NCBI RefSeq assembly: GCF_004798865.1
Contig: NW_025336480.1
Span: 21,594,154 to 21,658,153, forward strand
Direction of reading: 5' to 3'
Source of the DNA: Varanus komodoensis
Taxonomy: Eukaryota > Chordata > Lepidosauria > Squamata > Varanidae
DNA length: 64,000 nt
In this document: positions 1 to 11,639 of the stretch, piece by piece
Position numbering within the stretch: the stretch's first letter is position 1
Layout of the letters: each line of letters opens with the position of its first letter
The notes under the pieces: model-generated
Seen by the model: the letters and a program-made list of their open reading frames with translations, nothing else
What the model was told of the DNA's origin: nothing
Databases searched by the model: none
Made by a program: the position numbers and the translations under genes

Positions 1-1235
1 GTTTTCATATATGAAACTAGAAGGTAGTTAAAAGGCTGTTGGAAATTTCAATAGAATGATTTAAGAAAATAAAAATATGAACAAAGAGATCCACTGTATT
101 ATTTGTTTTATTTATATTTAAATACATTTAGCAGAGTGCCAAGAGACGTTTAAGGTCTATAAAAGAAAGCAAAACCAGTATACCAAGTTATTAGAAAAGC
201 CTACCATATGAGTAATTTAGAAACATGTGAAAGTGTCGATTCATTGGTTATACCAATACAGTGGGATGAAATACACCAAAGCAACATTGGATATTACAAG
301 TCATGACAATACCCGGGCAGTATATTTTTATCAGGATAATGTTAGCCACCAGTGGCATGTTAAGATCAAGGTAGAGGAGCAGTACAGTTTATTAAGAAGC
401 TGGCTCTGAGAAAAGTTTCATTTATAGAAAAATAATATTTATCATGCACATTTATTGAATAAAAATATTTATTTACAGTCAAGTAGAAAGCGTTAAACAT
501 ACAGAACTTATCCTTAAATCAATACTGTCAGCTAGCCATATCTCTCTCCTACCTTTGTTGTAAGGGTTATTGATTCTCTTTGATTATGGGGAATTGTTAG
601 ATTCAAAGACAGTGACCTTACCTTCTCAAGGTCACATTTTACAGCAGGAAAGTAAATATATATTTGCCATTTTGAGGCAGTGGTGTTAACCTCGCCTCCT
701 CTGCTGCTGTAAATAGGCATCGTACTAGGGGGCTTGCTTTGCCACTTCAAGTGTGGCAGCTATTGTGACCAACTATTGCTTTTCAGGGTGGCTCTGCCTA
801 GGGCCGAAGCGGTACTGGAAAACTTGACACAGGAAAGCTCTGCATAACACCACTTAATAGTTCATGATGCATGTTAAGTCCCAGCACTATGATGAAGGTT
901 TTTGATGAATGTATCAGTAAAAATAACAACCCTCCTTATTTTATTCTTTGCTTTTTATTTCTGGATAGAATAGCACAGTGCAAAGAGAGGGGCAGATGCT
1001 CACACTCATAAGGAGAAACTGGACCTCAAGGAAGGAGAAATACCAGGAAGGAAGAATGAGCAGCTAATCAAAAGCCAAGTGTTCTCCGCTGAACTTTGTC
1101 TTCTGGCCAGTTCTATGTTGACACAAATAACTGAAATGTGTACCTGCTAATGAGAAGTAGCGTGAATGGCTAATTTCCTAAAAAGCAAGTATACAGTGGT
1201 ACCTGACAGATTGTATGATCAACATCAGTTCTTTT
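1..1235. other. Unique AT-rich non-coding stretch
   Basis: This stretch is AT-rich with scattered A and T runs. I see no recognisable repeat tail or splice-flanked open segment. The open frames at 227-409 (plus) and 532-750 (minus) are 60-72 codons, have no family features, and are what chance gives in DNA of this composition. Confidence 0.5.
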
Positions 1236-1239
1236 TGTG

Positions 1240-2510
1240 TGAGGCACATAGGGTGGCAACCTTCTGCCAATGAATCCTATCCGTGGCAATGTCTTTGGCG
1301 TCTTCCCGTTTGATGTCCACTGTCTGAAGGTCATCCTTTACCATCTGACACCAGGCTTTGTGTGGTCTACTCCACTTCTGCTTTCCCTCTGGTGGCTCCC
1401 ATCATACAGCGTTATTTGGGTATCAGTGTTCTGGCAAGCAAAGATTATGACCAGCTAGATGCACTCGACGTTCCACCACGATAGCCTGCAATTTCCTGGA
1501 TCCACTCCACTGCAACCTTTCCTCCTTGGTGACGTGGTCGTGCCAAGTGACAGCCAGCATTCTGGATGTTGGAACACATTGAGCTTTTGCGCTGGCTGTG
1601 CTGTTATTGCCCATATTTCACTGGCATAGATTGCTGTTGGTACGATTGTTTTAACAAGCTGTAATTTGGTTTTCTTATCGATTGTTGGAGCTGACCAAGT
1701 AGGTTGCAAGTGCCAGAATACTACTGAGGCTTTACCAATTCTGTGTTTGACATCTGCATCTACACTGCCATCTTGTAATAAGATGCTACTGAGATACATA
1801 ATCTGCTGTCGGCCAGTTGTGGTCAATGTGTTAGGGAGGGTGACTCCCAATCAGCATGACTTTGGGCTTACCCGCACTAATGTGTAGTTCTACTTTTCTA
1901 GCCTCTGTCTAAGTTGGTAGTCATGTCCTGCAAGGAGGCACTAGTTTTCGACAACGGTGCAACATCATCAGCAAAATCAAGGTCTATGAGCCTTGTGTGA
2001 TTCTTCCACGGAATTCCAGTGTTTGGCCCATTCATTGCTTTCCACATAACAAAGTCTACAGGGAGGAGAAACAGAAAGGGTGATAACATACAGCCCTGTC
2101 TAACACCAGCATCGATGCTGAAAAGTTGGTGGTTCCACTATAGCTCTTTACACAGCAACTGCTGTTATGATAGAGATGTTTGGAGATGTTAAAAAATTGA
2201 ACATCTTCTGCAGATGTTCCACAGGGAGTCCCAATGTATGCTATCAAAAAACTCCTGAAAACTACAAAATTTATGGCAAGTGGCCGCTGAATAATATTAC
2301 ATAAGGTGAAAAACTGTGCATGGCATGAGCAGCCATGACAAAACCCAGCCTGTTCCTCCTGCAGCATTTTATCAATTGCTCTTTGCGGGTGTGTAAGGAG
2401 AATGATCAAGAACACTTCACCAGGTACAGAAAGATTGTATGATGGAGCATATATATTCACAAATACATGTATACCTAAGGAGAACTGTATCTGCCCATTT
2501 CATTTTCTCT
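1240..2510 (-). mobile_element. Decayed RTE-like LINE, reverse transcriptase 3' half
   Basis: Read on the minus strand, this segment carries a non-LTR reverse transcriptase in order. A palm approach block at about 2,460-2,280 (EEQAGFCHGCSC, then PLAINFVVF) is followed by the block beginning MLSPFLFLLPVDFVM (2,089-2,045). The catalytic box LDFADDVAPLS follows, with FADD at 1,964-1,975, and then a thumb and C-terminal region (YLSSILLQDGSVDADVKHRIGKAS, cited in short: DGSVDADVKHRIGKAS, and LAGHNLCLPEH near 1,430). The order and wording resemble RTE-superfamily LINEs seen in many animals. The exact clade (RTE, RTE-X or Proto2) is inferred from memory. The copy is 5'-truncated, lacks the endonuclease, and needs at least three frames to read through, so it is dead. 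Its 3' end lies near 1,240, and I see no clear poly(A) or simple-repeat tail. Confidence 0.7.
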
Positions 2511-4570
2511 CTGTTTCTTATTTTTTCAGTCTAAAGTTCAGTTCTTCTGAACTCTAATAATTTCTCCAGTTTGTTCATCCCAAACTTGCAATGTTTTTGA
2601 ATTTCATCTGGGAATCTGAAGCATTTTTGTCCATATTCTTTTTGAAGCATGAATCTCTGTGTACATTTTTGCCTAATAGCATGGCAGGCAGCCTGGGGTG
2701 ACCTACTGTGCTGGACCATACTGAATCCATCTTCTCCCAGCTCAAGAGAAAGATGCCTCCCTTTTGCAATCAACTACAGGTTGCTGCTTAACTAAAAGCA
2801 CCTCACCTGATGCTGGCGCTGTGATGCAGATAGCCTGGCTGAAGTTGTCTGTATTCCAAGAACTGCCTTCTGACTGTCCTCTTCAGTAGTAACCTGTCCA
2901 GGTGCCTGAACATTAAAACCTTCCAGCATCTATCACAGAGGTGGGGATGCACTATTTCTGGACAGTCAGCAGACAAAAACCAAAGAGATCCTTGAAAATC
3001 ACAGAGGCAAGGGGAGAATGCCCAAAGAACATATGTTCCACTGGAAAAGGAAGTTGGGGGGCTTTTTTCAGCACAGGGGCTAGCAGCAAGTCCCCCAGGA
3101 AGGGAAGGGGCTTGAGGGAGGCATGTGGAGAGCTTGCCCAAAGTTTCTCTAGTACTAGTGCCCAGGTGTAGCTTTTCCCAAAGGAAGAAAGGCCTGACAC
3201 TAGGAGAATTTCACCACAGTCCCAATGTGTTGTTTCCAAGGAGCCAGCTAGGTAGCTTGGTGCAGGGCTGTGCTAGCTCAATGTTCTTTTCCTCTTTCTT
3301 TTGTCCTTTGTCCCTGATTTGCCTCTTTAGGCAGCTCTTTGTTCTGTGCTCTGAATCGGACCAACCTTTTCCTCCTTTTGTACCATTTCCCGAACCCTTA
3401 AGCAATCTTTCACCCTGCTTTCACTGAAACCCGGATTGTGTGCTTTGTGGGTCAAACTCGTAAGGCTCAGAAGAGGCTCTCCACCCTTTTGGGTCATGCC
3501 GCTCTGTTTCAGCACTCGTGTTGCAAGAACATGCTGAGTTAAACTTCAATCTAGCTGAGTTCCCCTTAGGATGCAGAGGACCCAGCTGGGATTCTTGGCT
3601 AGTCATTCCCAAGTGTGCTTGGTAATGGACCAGAATGGGCCTGTTTCACTCTTGGAGGGAGCAGCCAGCCCCAGTGGACAAGTCTCAGGTGGTGTTCTCT
3701 GTGGGCACCAGGTTGCCACAATGCACACCATTTTGCAAACAGTTTTCTTAATAGGATGCATTTTAGTGGCTATTTCCCCCAGTATATGATTTCACCTCTG
3801 AATCTTTTGAGTGGAGAATTCAAAGGTGGCCATATATCTAGGAGTGCAGCCCTCCTGCACTCGACCCTAGAACACAGGCTGTATGGTACATCAAGAATAA
3901 AGTAAGGTCAAAGGGATGGATGCACTGAGCCCCTCGCTAACCAAATAGTATTCTTATGTACACCACACACAATGTGTCCCATGTGCCAAGTCCATAGACG
4001 TCTCCACCGGCAGGGGTCTGTGTAACTGCTTGAGTCTGGATTCTTGAGGAATAAAGTTTGTGCCAAGCAGTACACTTCCAATGCAAGCGGAACCTCTTCT
4101 GGAGAGTCTGGCGTGTGAATATTACTGACTCCCGCTTCCTGTGCTCAAAATACCTTGCAGTGCTTCCAGCTCCATCTGCAGCTGCTGTTTATAACCAGGA
4201 CGTCTCTGCTTGAAGATACGGACTCTCTGGATGGCAATCTCTTCTGTGCAACTGGTTGCTGGATTGGTACACCCTCGCCACTGTCAGCATGAGCGCTGAG
4301 TGCCCCACATTGCTAATGGAATCAGGTGGGCAAAAATGTTAACCCCCCCCCCTTTGCTTCGCCTCGCGTGCACGCACAACGGATGAACACTTTGCAAATG
4401 ATACCAAGGTGCTCTTTCCGATATCTTTGCTGGCGGAGCTTTCAGACATACAGGAAGCAAACCACACTCTGGAGCTGCTTTCCTGCTTTCCAGCTGCCCA
4501 GAGACCAGCTTTGTAAGTTCCGACCTGTCTCTGTAGTGCAGCAGCCTTTGGAAGTGGAGCTATGCTGATT
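2511..4570. other. Unique non-coding stretch
   Basis: The composition is mixed, with pyrimidine-rich patches around 3,280-3,430 and an 11-12 base C run near 4,346-4,357. Frames of up to 116 codons occur on both strands (for example 4,339-4,689 minus), but they overlap each other in several frames and resemble no known protein. No repeat family was recognised. Confidence 0.4.
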
Positions 4571-4574
4571 AACA

Positions 4575-4790
4575 GTACTTTGTGAACCATTTGTGAATCC
4601 ACACACAATCCAGTTAGCACAAATAATAGTTGCATACCAGCTTCAAACCAAGATTTAATATCCTGGTTTGACAGCCCCCCACAAACCATAGTTTGAAAGG
4701 TGACACAGGTTCAGGCATAATGCCAAACCTTGTTTTTGGCATTATGTCTGAATGCTCTCTTTGTTTTTTGTGGCTTCCCTGTTAATAAAA
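4575..4790. repeat. MITE-like interspersed repeat with internal hairpin
   Basis: This short repeat contains the paired words AAACCAAG...CCTGGTTTG and ACAAACCATAGTTTG, which I associate with squamate non-autonomous DNA-transposon-like repeats. Inside it is a near-perfect hairpin at 4,710-4,752: a 16-base arm (TTCAGGCATAATGCCA), an 11-base loop, and an arm that pairs at 15 of 16 positions. Assignment to a hAT-like MITE is a guess. The outer ends were not resolved. Confidence 0.45.
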
Positions 4791-4794
4791 TAGA

Positions 4795-6770
4795 CCTGAA
4801 CAAAAGAAAAGCAGCAAGATAAAGGAATGCTCGAAGAGGAGTAGAGAATTGGCTGTTGCAACAACATAATGAAAAGAGCACCTGTCCTCCATAAAACCTT
4901 CAAATGCAGAGGTTTTAAAAATTATATTTCTATTTCAGCTTTATGTTCAAGGAGATGTACTACTTTCAGAGCACCTTGGTTATTGATGCCTCACAGTGAA
5001 ACAAAATTGGCAGCGAATGAACCTAAAAATGCTATCAAAAATGAGAAAGAACAATGAAAATGAAGAGACTAAGTGGAGAGTCTTTGCTCTGAACCTTTTA
5101 CTGATAGAAAATACCTGATTCAAGCATTGCCCCAAAAGTGATGCAAAAGTTTTCACAAAGAAATTAGGCAACTCTTTATTTTCTCTCCAAATAGCTAAGC
5201 CACAGCAACAGTTCTGTATAACTCAAAAACATGGTTGCAAGGCTTTGAAAAGACATTCAGAAATAGATATCGGGTTACTTGCTGTATTTTTTTCTCCAGT
5301 ACTCTGGGATCAGTAAGTTCACTAGGATATTGAATTAAAATGTTTTAAAATCAACTCTCTCTGTGCGTGTATTATATTTATTGTCACAGATGCCTTGGGA
5401 AGAGCTGGGTTTATGCATAGTTAATATGAAAGCATGTGCTATGCAGTTCCGTATGGTGCTTTGTGTGTTTTCCATATGGCTTTTATTCCACTAGAATTAT
5501 GCAGGTCATTCATGCCCAGTGAGCTTGGGTAAAAGTAGGTGGAGGGGGGGAACGCAAGAAATTCTGTCAAGTGGTTTGCGTCCTACTCAGACGAGCTCTT
5601 CTCCAGTTCCTAATGTGGAACCTTGAAACCTGAGGCTAAATAACTTATGCCAGAATCTGTCCTGGGGCTCCAAACCACCCGATCCTCCTCATTCAGCTTG
5701 GGGTTTGCTCCTCCCTCCTTCCCGGTTTTTGTATGTTGCAAAGTTGCCTTGCCAAGCTGCTTCCATATCTTTGGCTCCAGTTGGGCTGGAGCTTTGCTGT
5801 GCAGAATGTAAAGTAGTTACAGCTAGAATACTTTGATTTATTTCTGATTTCATTTCACTGATTTTGTTCCACTGACATCAGTGGGGCTTAGCTGCTTTAA
5901 ATCCAGATCTTACAGCTGAAGCCGGTCAGGGGAGAGGAAGTCCCCCACACATGTCTGCCTTCTCTCTTTTCTTTTACTCATGCACGTTTGCACACGTGTG
6001 CCCTGACACTGCATTTGACACTCTGACTCTGGGTAAAGAACCCGTGACAATGTAGGCATTGTGGGGGGAAAACTTCTGAAAGTGTATCACAGACCCCGAT
6101 GAAGGCAAGACAGCTCAGCCATCATGTTTGTTCAAACTCCACATCACTCACTGCCTCTGTTCCTCATTTTGAGCAGGATGGGATGAAGCCAGATGGGAAA
6201 ATGCAACTGAAGTGTCTCGAGCTATTAGTAAATTGCATTGTTTTCCACCTTAATGTAACAGGACAGAATGAATATGGATTAGGGTTAAAGCTGACATTTT
6301 TATTATGTGAGGCATTCAGTGAGCTACTGGGGAAATTTCAGAGATAAAGAGAAGACCGATCAGAAAAAGGCATTTTGTTTGTCAAGCCCCTTTAATCTTT
6401 TTGTTAGCTAATTTTTAAGCCTGTGCATTACAAGCTCTAACCCACTGGATCACCCCATAGCCCTCTGGAATGATGGGGGACATTTCCATACCTTTTACAA
6501 ACGCATTCACAACACTTGTTTTAATAGAAGTGGAATTCAAAGCATCCGCTTATTCATGACACCTTGGAGTGTGATGGGTCCTCTCTACATGCACTCCCAC
6601 CCTAGACCTCTCCTGGGAAGACAGAGCCTATCGAATGGGCAGCACCCATACAGTGAGGCACTCAATCACTGAGTGACTCTGCAGTTACTCCCGACTTGCA
6701 GCTATGGGGCAGCACAGAGCTCCTGCCCAAAGGAGTCAGAGGAAAGGCACTTGGAAGTCGTCCAGTCCAC
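4795..6770. other. Unique non-coding stretch
   Basis: No repeat tails, long frames or splice-flanked open segments were recognised. The part from about 5,380 to 5,560 is balanced in composition and free of simple repeats, but nothing definite can be said about it. Frames at 4,869-5,057 and 6,099-6,347 are short and featureless. Confidence 0.4.
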
Positions 6771-6771
6771 C

Positions 6772-7028
6772 GTCAATGCGGTGCGGCGGTTCACATGTTG
6801 GTCTGGGGATGTGGAAGAGCCAGGTGCTCGTCCCGCTCAGCCATGAAGCTCACTCACGTGGGTCATTTACTCTTGGCCTAACCTGCCTCTCAGGGATGAT
6901 GTTGTGAGGATAACTATGGAATGGAGGAGAATCTTGTAATCCACCTTGGGTCCCTTGCAGGAGGAAAACAGATGGGATATAAATGCAATGCAAAATTGCA
7001 GTGCAATGAAAAATCATCATCATCAAAA
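6772..7028 (+). mobile_element. Sauria SINE, degenerate full-length copy
   Basis: The copy begins with a decayed tRNA-like head (GCGGTTCACATGTTGGTCTGG) and continues through the SINE body (CTCAGCCATGAAGCTCACT, CCTAACCTGCCTCTCAGG, TTGTGAGGATAA). It ends with the family 3' end (CCTTGGGTCCCTTGCAGGAGG, GATGGGATATAAATGCAATG) and an ATC-rich tail at about 7,013-7,028. The head has lost most of the pol III A and B box match, so this is an old copy. The 3' end is the part shared with BovB-type LINEs, which are thought to mobilise it. Confidence 0.75.
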
Positions 7029-7700
7029 TCCTCCTCCTCCTGGCTCCAGGATTTTGAGAGCCTTGGGGCAAGGCAACCTTAATGGTCCCCCTCCTCAGTG
7101 AGCCTACCTTCTTGCCACTGGCTGCTCATCATTGCAACCATTTTCCTGCTTGACTGGCAGAGAGCCAGTGAGTGAGTTGGCAGTGCATCTGTCACTCCTC
7201 CACACTCTGGGCCAGCATGAGAGGTAGGTGCACAAGCCAGGTGCAGAGCAGGCGCAGCTCCGGGGGGTGGGGGGGAGGGTCTTGTCCGTGTGCCCCTGCT
7301 GACGCGTGGGCCCTCAGCAGCTGCCCCTCCATGCCTCACCTTGCTGCTGGCCCCACCCTCTGCTCAGCCAAAGGCAGGGCGCAAGTGTGGCGTCATGGGT
7401 AGAGGACCGCCCAGCCCCTGCATCAACACCTCCGCACAGCAGAGCCCCTCATTTCCTGGGGCAGCCCATTCCCGTGAAAGAGGGCATGCTGTTAGGAGGT
7501 TCCTTTTAAGGCTAGGCTGAAATCCCTTTCCTTGCCATTTGCTGCAGCTCTGCCCTCAGGAGCAACAGAGAGCAAGCCTGCTGCTTTGTAGAAGCTCTCC
7601 TTTCTCTGCTTAATTAGACTGGGAAAGGTACAGCATGCTCTTGAGCAGCTGAGGTGGGACTTCAGTACAGACTGGATGTTCGCAAGTCACTTGAGCCCTT
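7029..7700. other. GC-rich non-coding stretch
   Basis: Between the SINE and the next CR1 piece lies a G- and C-rich segment, richest around 7,230-7,420. It has a run GGGGGGTGGGGGGGAGGG near 7,262-7,279 and few CpGs relative to its GC content. Several overlapping frames of 60-86 codons exist on both strands, as expected from GC-rich DNA. It could be LINE 5' UTR debris, but no family word was recognised. Confidence 0.35.
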
Positions 7701-7709
7701 CACCAGGTC

Positions 7710-8135
7710 GTGGGGCCAAATTACCAAGAGGCTGGAGCGGCTCCCCTACAAGGAAAGGCTAAACTCTTTGGGACTTCTTGGAGGCAACTCTGGGGTGGGG
7801 GGCATTAGTATGTCCTCCTTCTGTTACACAGCCTTGGAACGTCAATGCCCTTGATGGGGAGCAGATTCAGAACAGGCGAAATAGCACAATGCCTAATTAA
7901 TTTATGGAACTCTGTGCTGTAAGATGTGGGAATGGCCACTGGCTCACATGGTGATGAAATCTGAGTGGACAAACGTGTGGCGGAGCAGTTTCCAGGGAGC
8001 TCGCAAAGAAAGCAAGGAGGAAAAAGTGCTGCCTCCATGCTTGCTTTGTGGGCTTCCCAGAAGTCAGGCTGGCCACTGCAGGTAAGGAGGCTGGATGAGA
8101 TGAGCCTTCGGGGCCTGATGTCCTCTGATGCACTG
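7710..8135 (+). mobile_element. CR1-type LINE 3' fragment
   Basis: The segment ACCAAGAGGCTGGAGCGGCT followed by CCTACAAGGAAAGGCT encodes the L-E-R-L-P-Y-K-E-R-L word found just before the 3' UTR of CR1 LINEs. After it come diverged 3' UTR words: ATTTATGGAACTCTGTGCTGTAAGATGTGGGAATGGCCAC, cited in parts as TGTGCTGTAAGATG and GGAATGGCCACTGG. The copy ends with GGAGGCTGGATGAGATGAGC and has no clear ATTCTATG tail. It is a dead 5'-truncated copy. Confidence 0.6.
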
Positions 8136-8705
8136 AGTGATGCCTTTCAGCCACCCTCGGCCAGCACTTCTGCGCCTCAGGTCTGATGTCTGACCTACGT
8201 CAAGGCTAAGGGAGTTGGTATCATTTCACCTCCCCATTAAATGCTACCTCATACAAGACCCTGTACCTGAGTGTGTCCCTCTGCTCTGCCCTATAGCTTG
8301 GTTCACACATGCATGCTCTTCAGGGAAAGGCTGCGATATCACCCGATGTCTTGCATGTATGAGTGTGTCATCTCCACACACAAGCAGAACATTTATGTAA
8401 CTCAAATAACTGCAAGCATGATGCTTTTCGCCTGCCTTCATTCCTGTGGGCAGCCAATCCTCAAAGCCAGAGAAAACAAATAATGCGCATGCAAGTCTGC
8501 ACCCCTCAACCACCATCTTTCTTAAACATGCTATCTATTTATTTATAGTTGCAATATTTATGGGCCATCCTATATCTAAACTGATGCTGGAGTGAGAAAC
8601 AGTAAGAGTTCAGAAATATATTTTCAAAGCCCATATTTAAAATGTTAGGGTCTAACTCCCCACCACCCCCAAAATCCACGACTGCTCAGTCAAGGACAGT
8701 CTCTT
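8136..8705. other. Unique non-coding stretch with possible L2-tail relic
   Basis: Most of this is single-copy. A short run, CTATCTATTTATTTATAG near 8,530-8,550, followed by GGGCCATCC, faintly resembles a reversed L2 tail but is too short to call. Frames at 8,215-8,516 overlap in several frames and match nothing. Confidence 0.35.
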
Positions 8706-8709
8706 GAAA

Positions 8710-8935
8710 CAAAAATGTTTTCCAGAAGCACCAGCACAGCACAATGTTGTGCCTGCCTGACTTCCAGAGGCAGGGAGTTCAACAGAAGGGAGCCCACTGA
8801 AGGCACTTTTCTGGGTGAACTACCTGGGCAAGAGATCTGTGAGGAACCACCAGGAGCAAGCCAGCCGATGGCCTCAGTGGCTGGCAGGTTGGTAAGGGAG
8901 AACGTTTTATTTGAGGCATCCTGAATATAGGGATG
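8710..8935 (-). mobile_element. Possible L2-clade LINE 3' UTR fragment
   Basis: GGCAGGGAGTTCAACAG, GCCCACTGAAGGCAC and the following GTTTTATTTGAGGCATCCTG resemble, in order, the reversed 3' region of squamate L2-type elements, where 'gagggagttcca', 'cactgagaaggc' and 'tttagatatcct' recur. The match is loose and there is no coding sequence, so this is a tentative call. Confidence 0.3.
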
Positions 8936-8939
8936 TATA

Positions 8940-9800
8940 CTCTGGTCCCCAGTCCTTTAACCTGACCTGGTAGTGAATAAACATGAGACTAGCTCTTTAA
9001 ATGCAGAGTTGTGCATTTATAACCAACCCACACAGAGCAGAAACAGAAGGGAGTGGAACTCTATGGAGTTCGTGCATCAAGGGAATGCGAAGACAGCTGG
9101 AGGCTTATGCTGACTTAGACGCCAATTTTGCTGCTTTCTCGGTGCATCATCTTGGCCTTATGTTTCCCCCGGTTTCCTTTTCAAAGACAAGGTTACCAAT
9201 ACGCACCGTTAACCCAGATGACCGTTCTGCAAGAACATTCCTTATGATAACCTAAGACGCTAAAAGTTTCTAGTGTTTTCCAAAGAGAAACAAGATGCTC
9301 TCACTCACACTAAGTGCCATGGATATATTGCTATTCATTGAAAAGGACTGTGAGATTGGATAATATGGTTTGTGTTAAAGAACTCTCTTCCCCCTGCGCC
9401 TTTTGCTAATCCTTATCTCCAAAATAAAATATTTCTGCAGTTAGCATATTCCCACAGCAGCAGCTTTCTCTTTTCCAGTGGCCAGCTGCGTGCCAGTTTG
9501 GATTTTGCACCACAGCAAAATCACTTTAATCTATTTCTCCTTCCATTCCAAGAACACCATTTGTACGTTGTCCAGCTTGGAAATGTTAACCTGACACCAC
9601 TGGCCATGAGAGGTCGTTTCTCGCCAACTGGCAAGTTTCCAACGACCTGCCAGTTGAGCATTTACGCTGGAATGTTTCTGCACACCAAAAATATACTGTT
9701 TGTTCCCTATAAAGAGCAAGCCAAAATATTAAGATTCTCCTAGCTAGAAACTGGGCCCAAATGGCTGGTTAGGGGTGGGGAAGGGGCAGCATTGGGTTGT
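8940..9800. other. Unique non-coding stretch
   Basis: No mobile element was recognised. A 123-codon frame (9,372-9,743 plus) has no start context, domain or repeat and overlaps a minus-strand frame. Near 9,629-9,660 there is a small perfect stem, CAACTGGCA...TGCCAGTTG, with a 14-base loop. Confidence 0.4.
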
Positions 9801-9802
9801 CA

Positions 9803-9915
9803 ACCAGTTATTTATCTTAGATAATTTCTAGGTTGTCCCTCAGTTCAAAACTCCCAGGGCAGTGTATAGTTGATAGCAACATCTCAATAAAAAGTACAAA
9901 ACAAAGAGAAAAGTG
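9803..9915 (-). mobile_element. L2-type LINE tail, reversed
   Basis: AGTTATTTATCTTAG, GTCCCTCAGTTCAAAACTCCC, CAGGGCAGTGTATAGTTG and CAATAAAAAGTAC follow the order seen in reversed L2 3' ends: the tail first, then 'gccc..cag..ctcccagggcagtttacaa'. Only the last hundred or so bases of the element are present. Confidence 0.4.
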
Positions 9916-11260
9916 CAGAAACAGCAGCCAACAGCCAGTACAACCTGGTGGTGCTGCACCATCGAATGAAGACCCATTATAAAATGTTCTGAACTGCATT
10001 GTTTTATTGGGCAAATGAAGAGAGATGCTGGTGTGGGGTGAAAAGTACAACAGGGTTGGTGTCAAGAGTAGGGCTGATCTCGGATGCTTCTGCGCCTTCT
10101 CTTGCCTGCCCACCAGCTGTATTTCTACAAGGTCATCACTGCAGGGTTTTTTATTTTATTTTTTATGTTTTTGGAGGGGGAACAGTTCCATGTTCAGATC
10201 TCCTCCACTTCAAAAGTAGCTCTGGATGCAGCCATGGAGATCTGCACCACCCTATGGATGCCCGGATACTGCCTGGCCTTCCTAGTGATCTTTGTTGCGG
10301 ATATCTCTGTTAGGTAAAAAATACACTGAAGTTCTTTCCCGGGAGGACTCAAACCAATGGAGGCATCTCAGGGAGGAGTCTGCACACAACTGTAGGGCAC
10401 TAAGCTCAGAGCTTGAGTTAGGTAGAACAGCCGGGGTGGGGGGGGGTGCCCTGGCTCATCCTGCAATGAGGTTCCACGCCCTCCGTTTGTCCGCAGGTCA
10501 CCGCACCATGCCGAGGCTCCTCCCCGCATGGTCCACAAGTAGCCCGGCCCGGCCCGGCCCACCCAGCCATCCCGCCTGTTGTGTTGCATATGGCCTGAGC
10601 TCACCCCAACTGATCCTGGCTAGCCTGCATTTCATCCCATGCCTCTGTAAAGGGACGTGGCTTCAGGGATTATGATGCTCAGATATTATATTTGGCTCGT
10701 TTTGTTGGTTTCGATTATTTCTTCATAAACCACTTCAGGACCCCTTTTGGTGGTGTAAACTCAGGCATAACTGTAATCAACTAATTAACTTAATGAAATT
10801 CCCTCCCTCAGCTTGGTGGTGGGAGGACACAGAGGAGCCCTTAAGAGGAAAATCTAAAGATTCAAGCAGGGCTGAAGAGAAGAAGGTGGAGCTTGGTAAG
10901 TGGTGGCATTTTCCATAAAACGTGCAATTTTTTTACCTCCAAATTTCAGGGTATAACCCTCTCACCCTGGCCCTTGATGCACAGAAGTCTCCAAACTTGG
11001 AGACTGGTGTCCATCCTATGCTCCGGGTGAAGTCTCCTGCTGCCATACCTTGAACCCCGCCTTTTATTGAGGCCGCTATTTTTGGATGCCTGCACAAAGT
11101 GCTGGGGAGCTCAAGGGAAGGAGGCTGTGGCACCGCCTGGATCCCTGGGTCCTGGCCCCAGGCCCCTCCCTCCCTGCCACTGGCCACGCCCCCCCTGTGC
11201 TCCGCAGCCCTTTTGCCCCCTTGTGGGAGGCAGTTGGAGCAGTTCTTTCCATGCTGGCTG
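9916..11260. other. Unique stretch with GC-rich patch and weak exon-like segment
   Basis: The stretch includes a G run near 10,437-10,447 and a CCCGGCCCGGCCCGGCCC tandem at about 10,543-10,560. The segment 10,186-10,313 is open, is preceded by AACAG and followed by GTAAAA, and would encode a hydrophobic run (YCLAFLVIFVADIS). The upstream pyrimidine tract is interrupted by a purine run, so the splice case is weak. I recognise no protein. GC content rises again at 11,100-11,230 next to an L2 tail. Confidence 0.35.
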
Positions 11261-11261
11261 C

Positions 11262-11355
11262 ATCATTAACTTTTGTGAGCCGTCCCGAGGCTATGTGGCA
11301 AGGGGACGGCATATAAAAACTTCAAATAAACAAAATAAATGAATAATAAAATAAT
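11262..11355 (+). mobile_element. L2-type LINE tail
   Basis: TTTGTGAGCCGTCCCGAGGC, GGGGACGGCATATAAAAAC and then AAATAAACAAAATAAATG form the usual L2 terminal pattern: 'gagccgcccgagg...ggcggcatataaa', then an AATA-rich tail. The body upstream is absent or unrecognisable. Confidence 0.6.
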
Positions 11356-11601
11356 CAGAATTATGAATCCTCTGCCCACCCTATTCACAACACATATGCA
11401 TGCATATTTTAAGCGATTACTACTCCTTTCAAATGCACCAAAACTGTAGATAATTTATTTTGAATAATACATCTCAGGATAACATTTTCCAAAACACACA
11501 AATAACATTCAGAAAAGAGATCAGAACTTAAGATTTGCAAATCAGGAAGAAAATGGAGGAAATACAAGTTGTTGCTTAAAAAAATGACCTGAGCAATGAC
11601 A

Positions 11602-11639
11602 TTTGATAGCTTGAGGGTTTTTTGATAGCTTGAGGGTTT
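11602..11639. repeat. Perfect 19-bp tandem duplication
   Basis: TTTGATAGCTTGAGGGTTT is present twice with no spacer (11,602-11,620 and 11,621-11,639) and no differences. This suggests a recent replication-slippage duplication in otherwise unique sequence, or an assembly artefact. Confidence 0.85.

Noticed and set aside
7030-7500. CpG-island promoter
   Set aside because: The segment is GC-rich but CpG-poor, and no exon or transcription-start feature lies beside it.
10430-10620. CpG island around the CCCGG tandem
   Set aside because: It is too short, and it is mixed with ordinary sequence on both sides.
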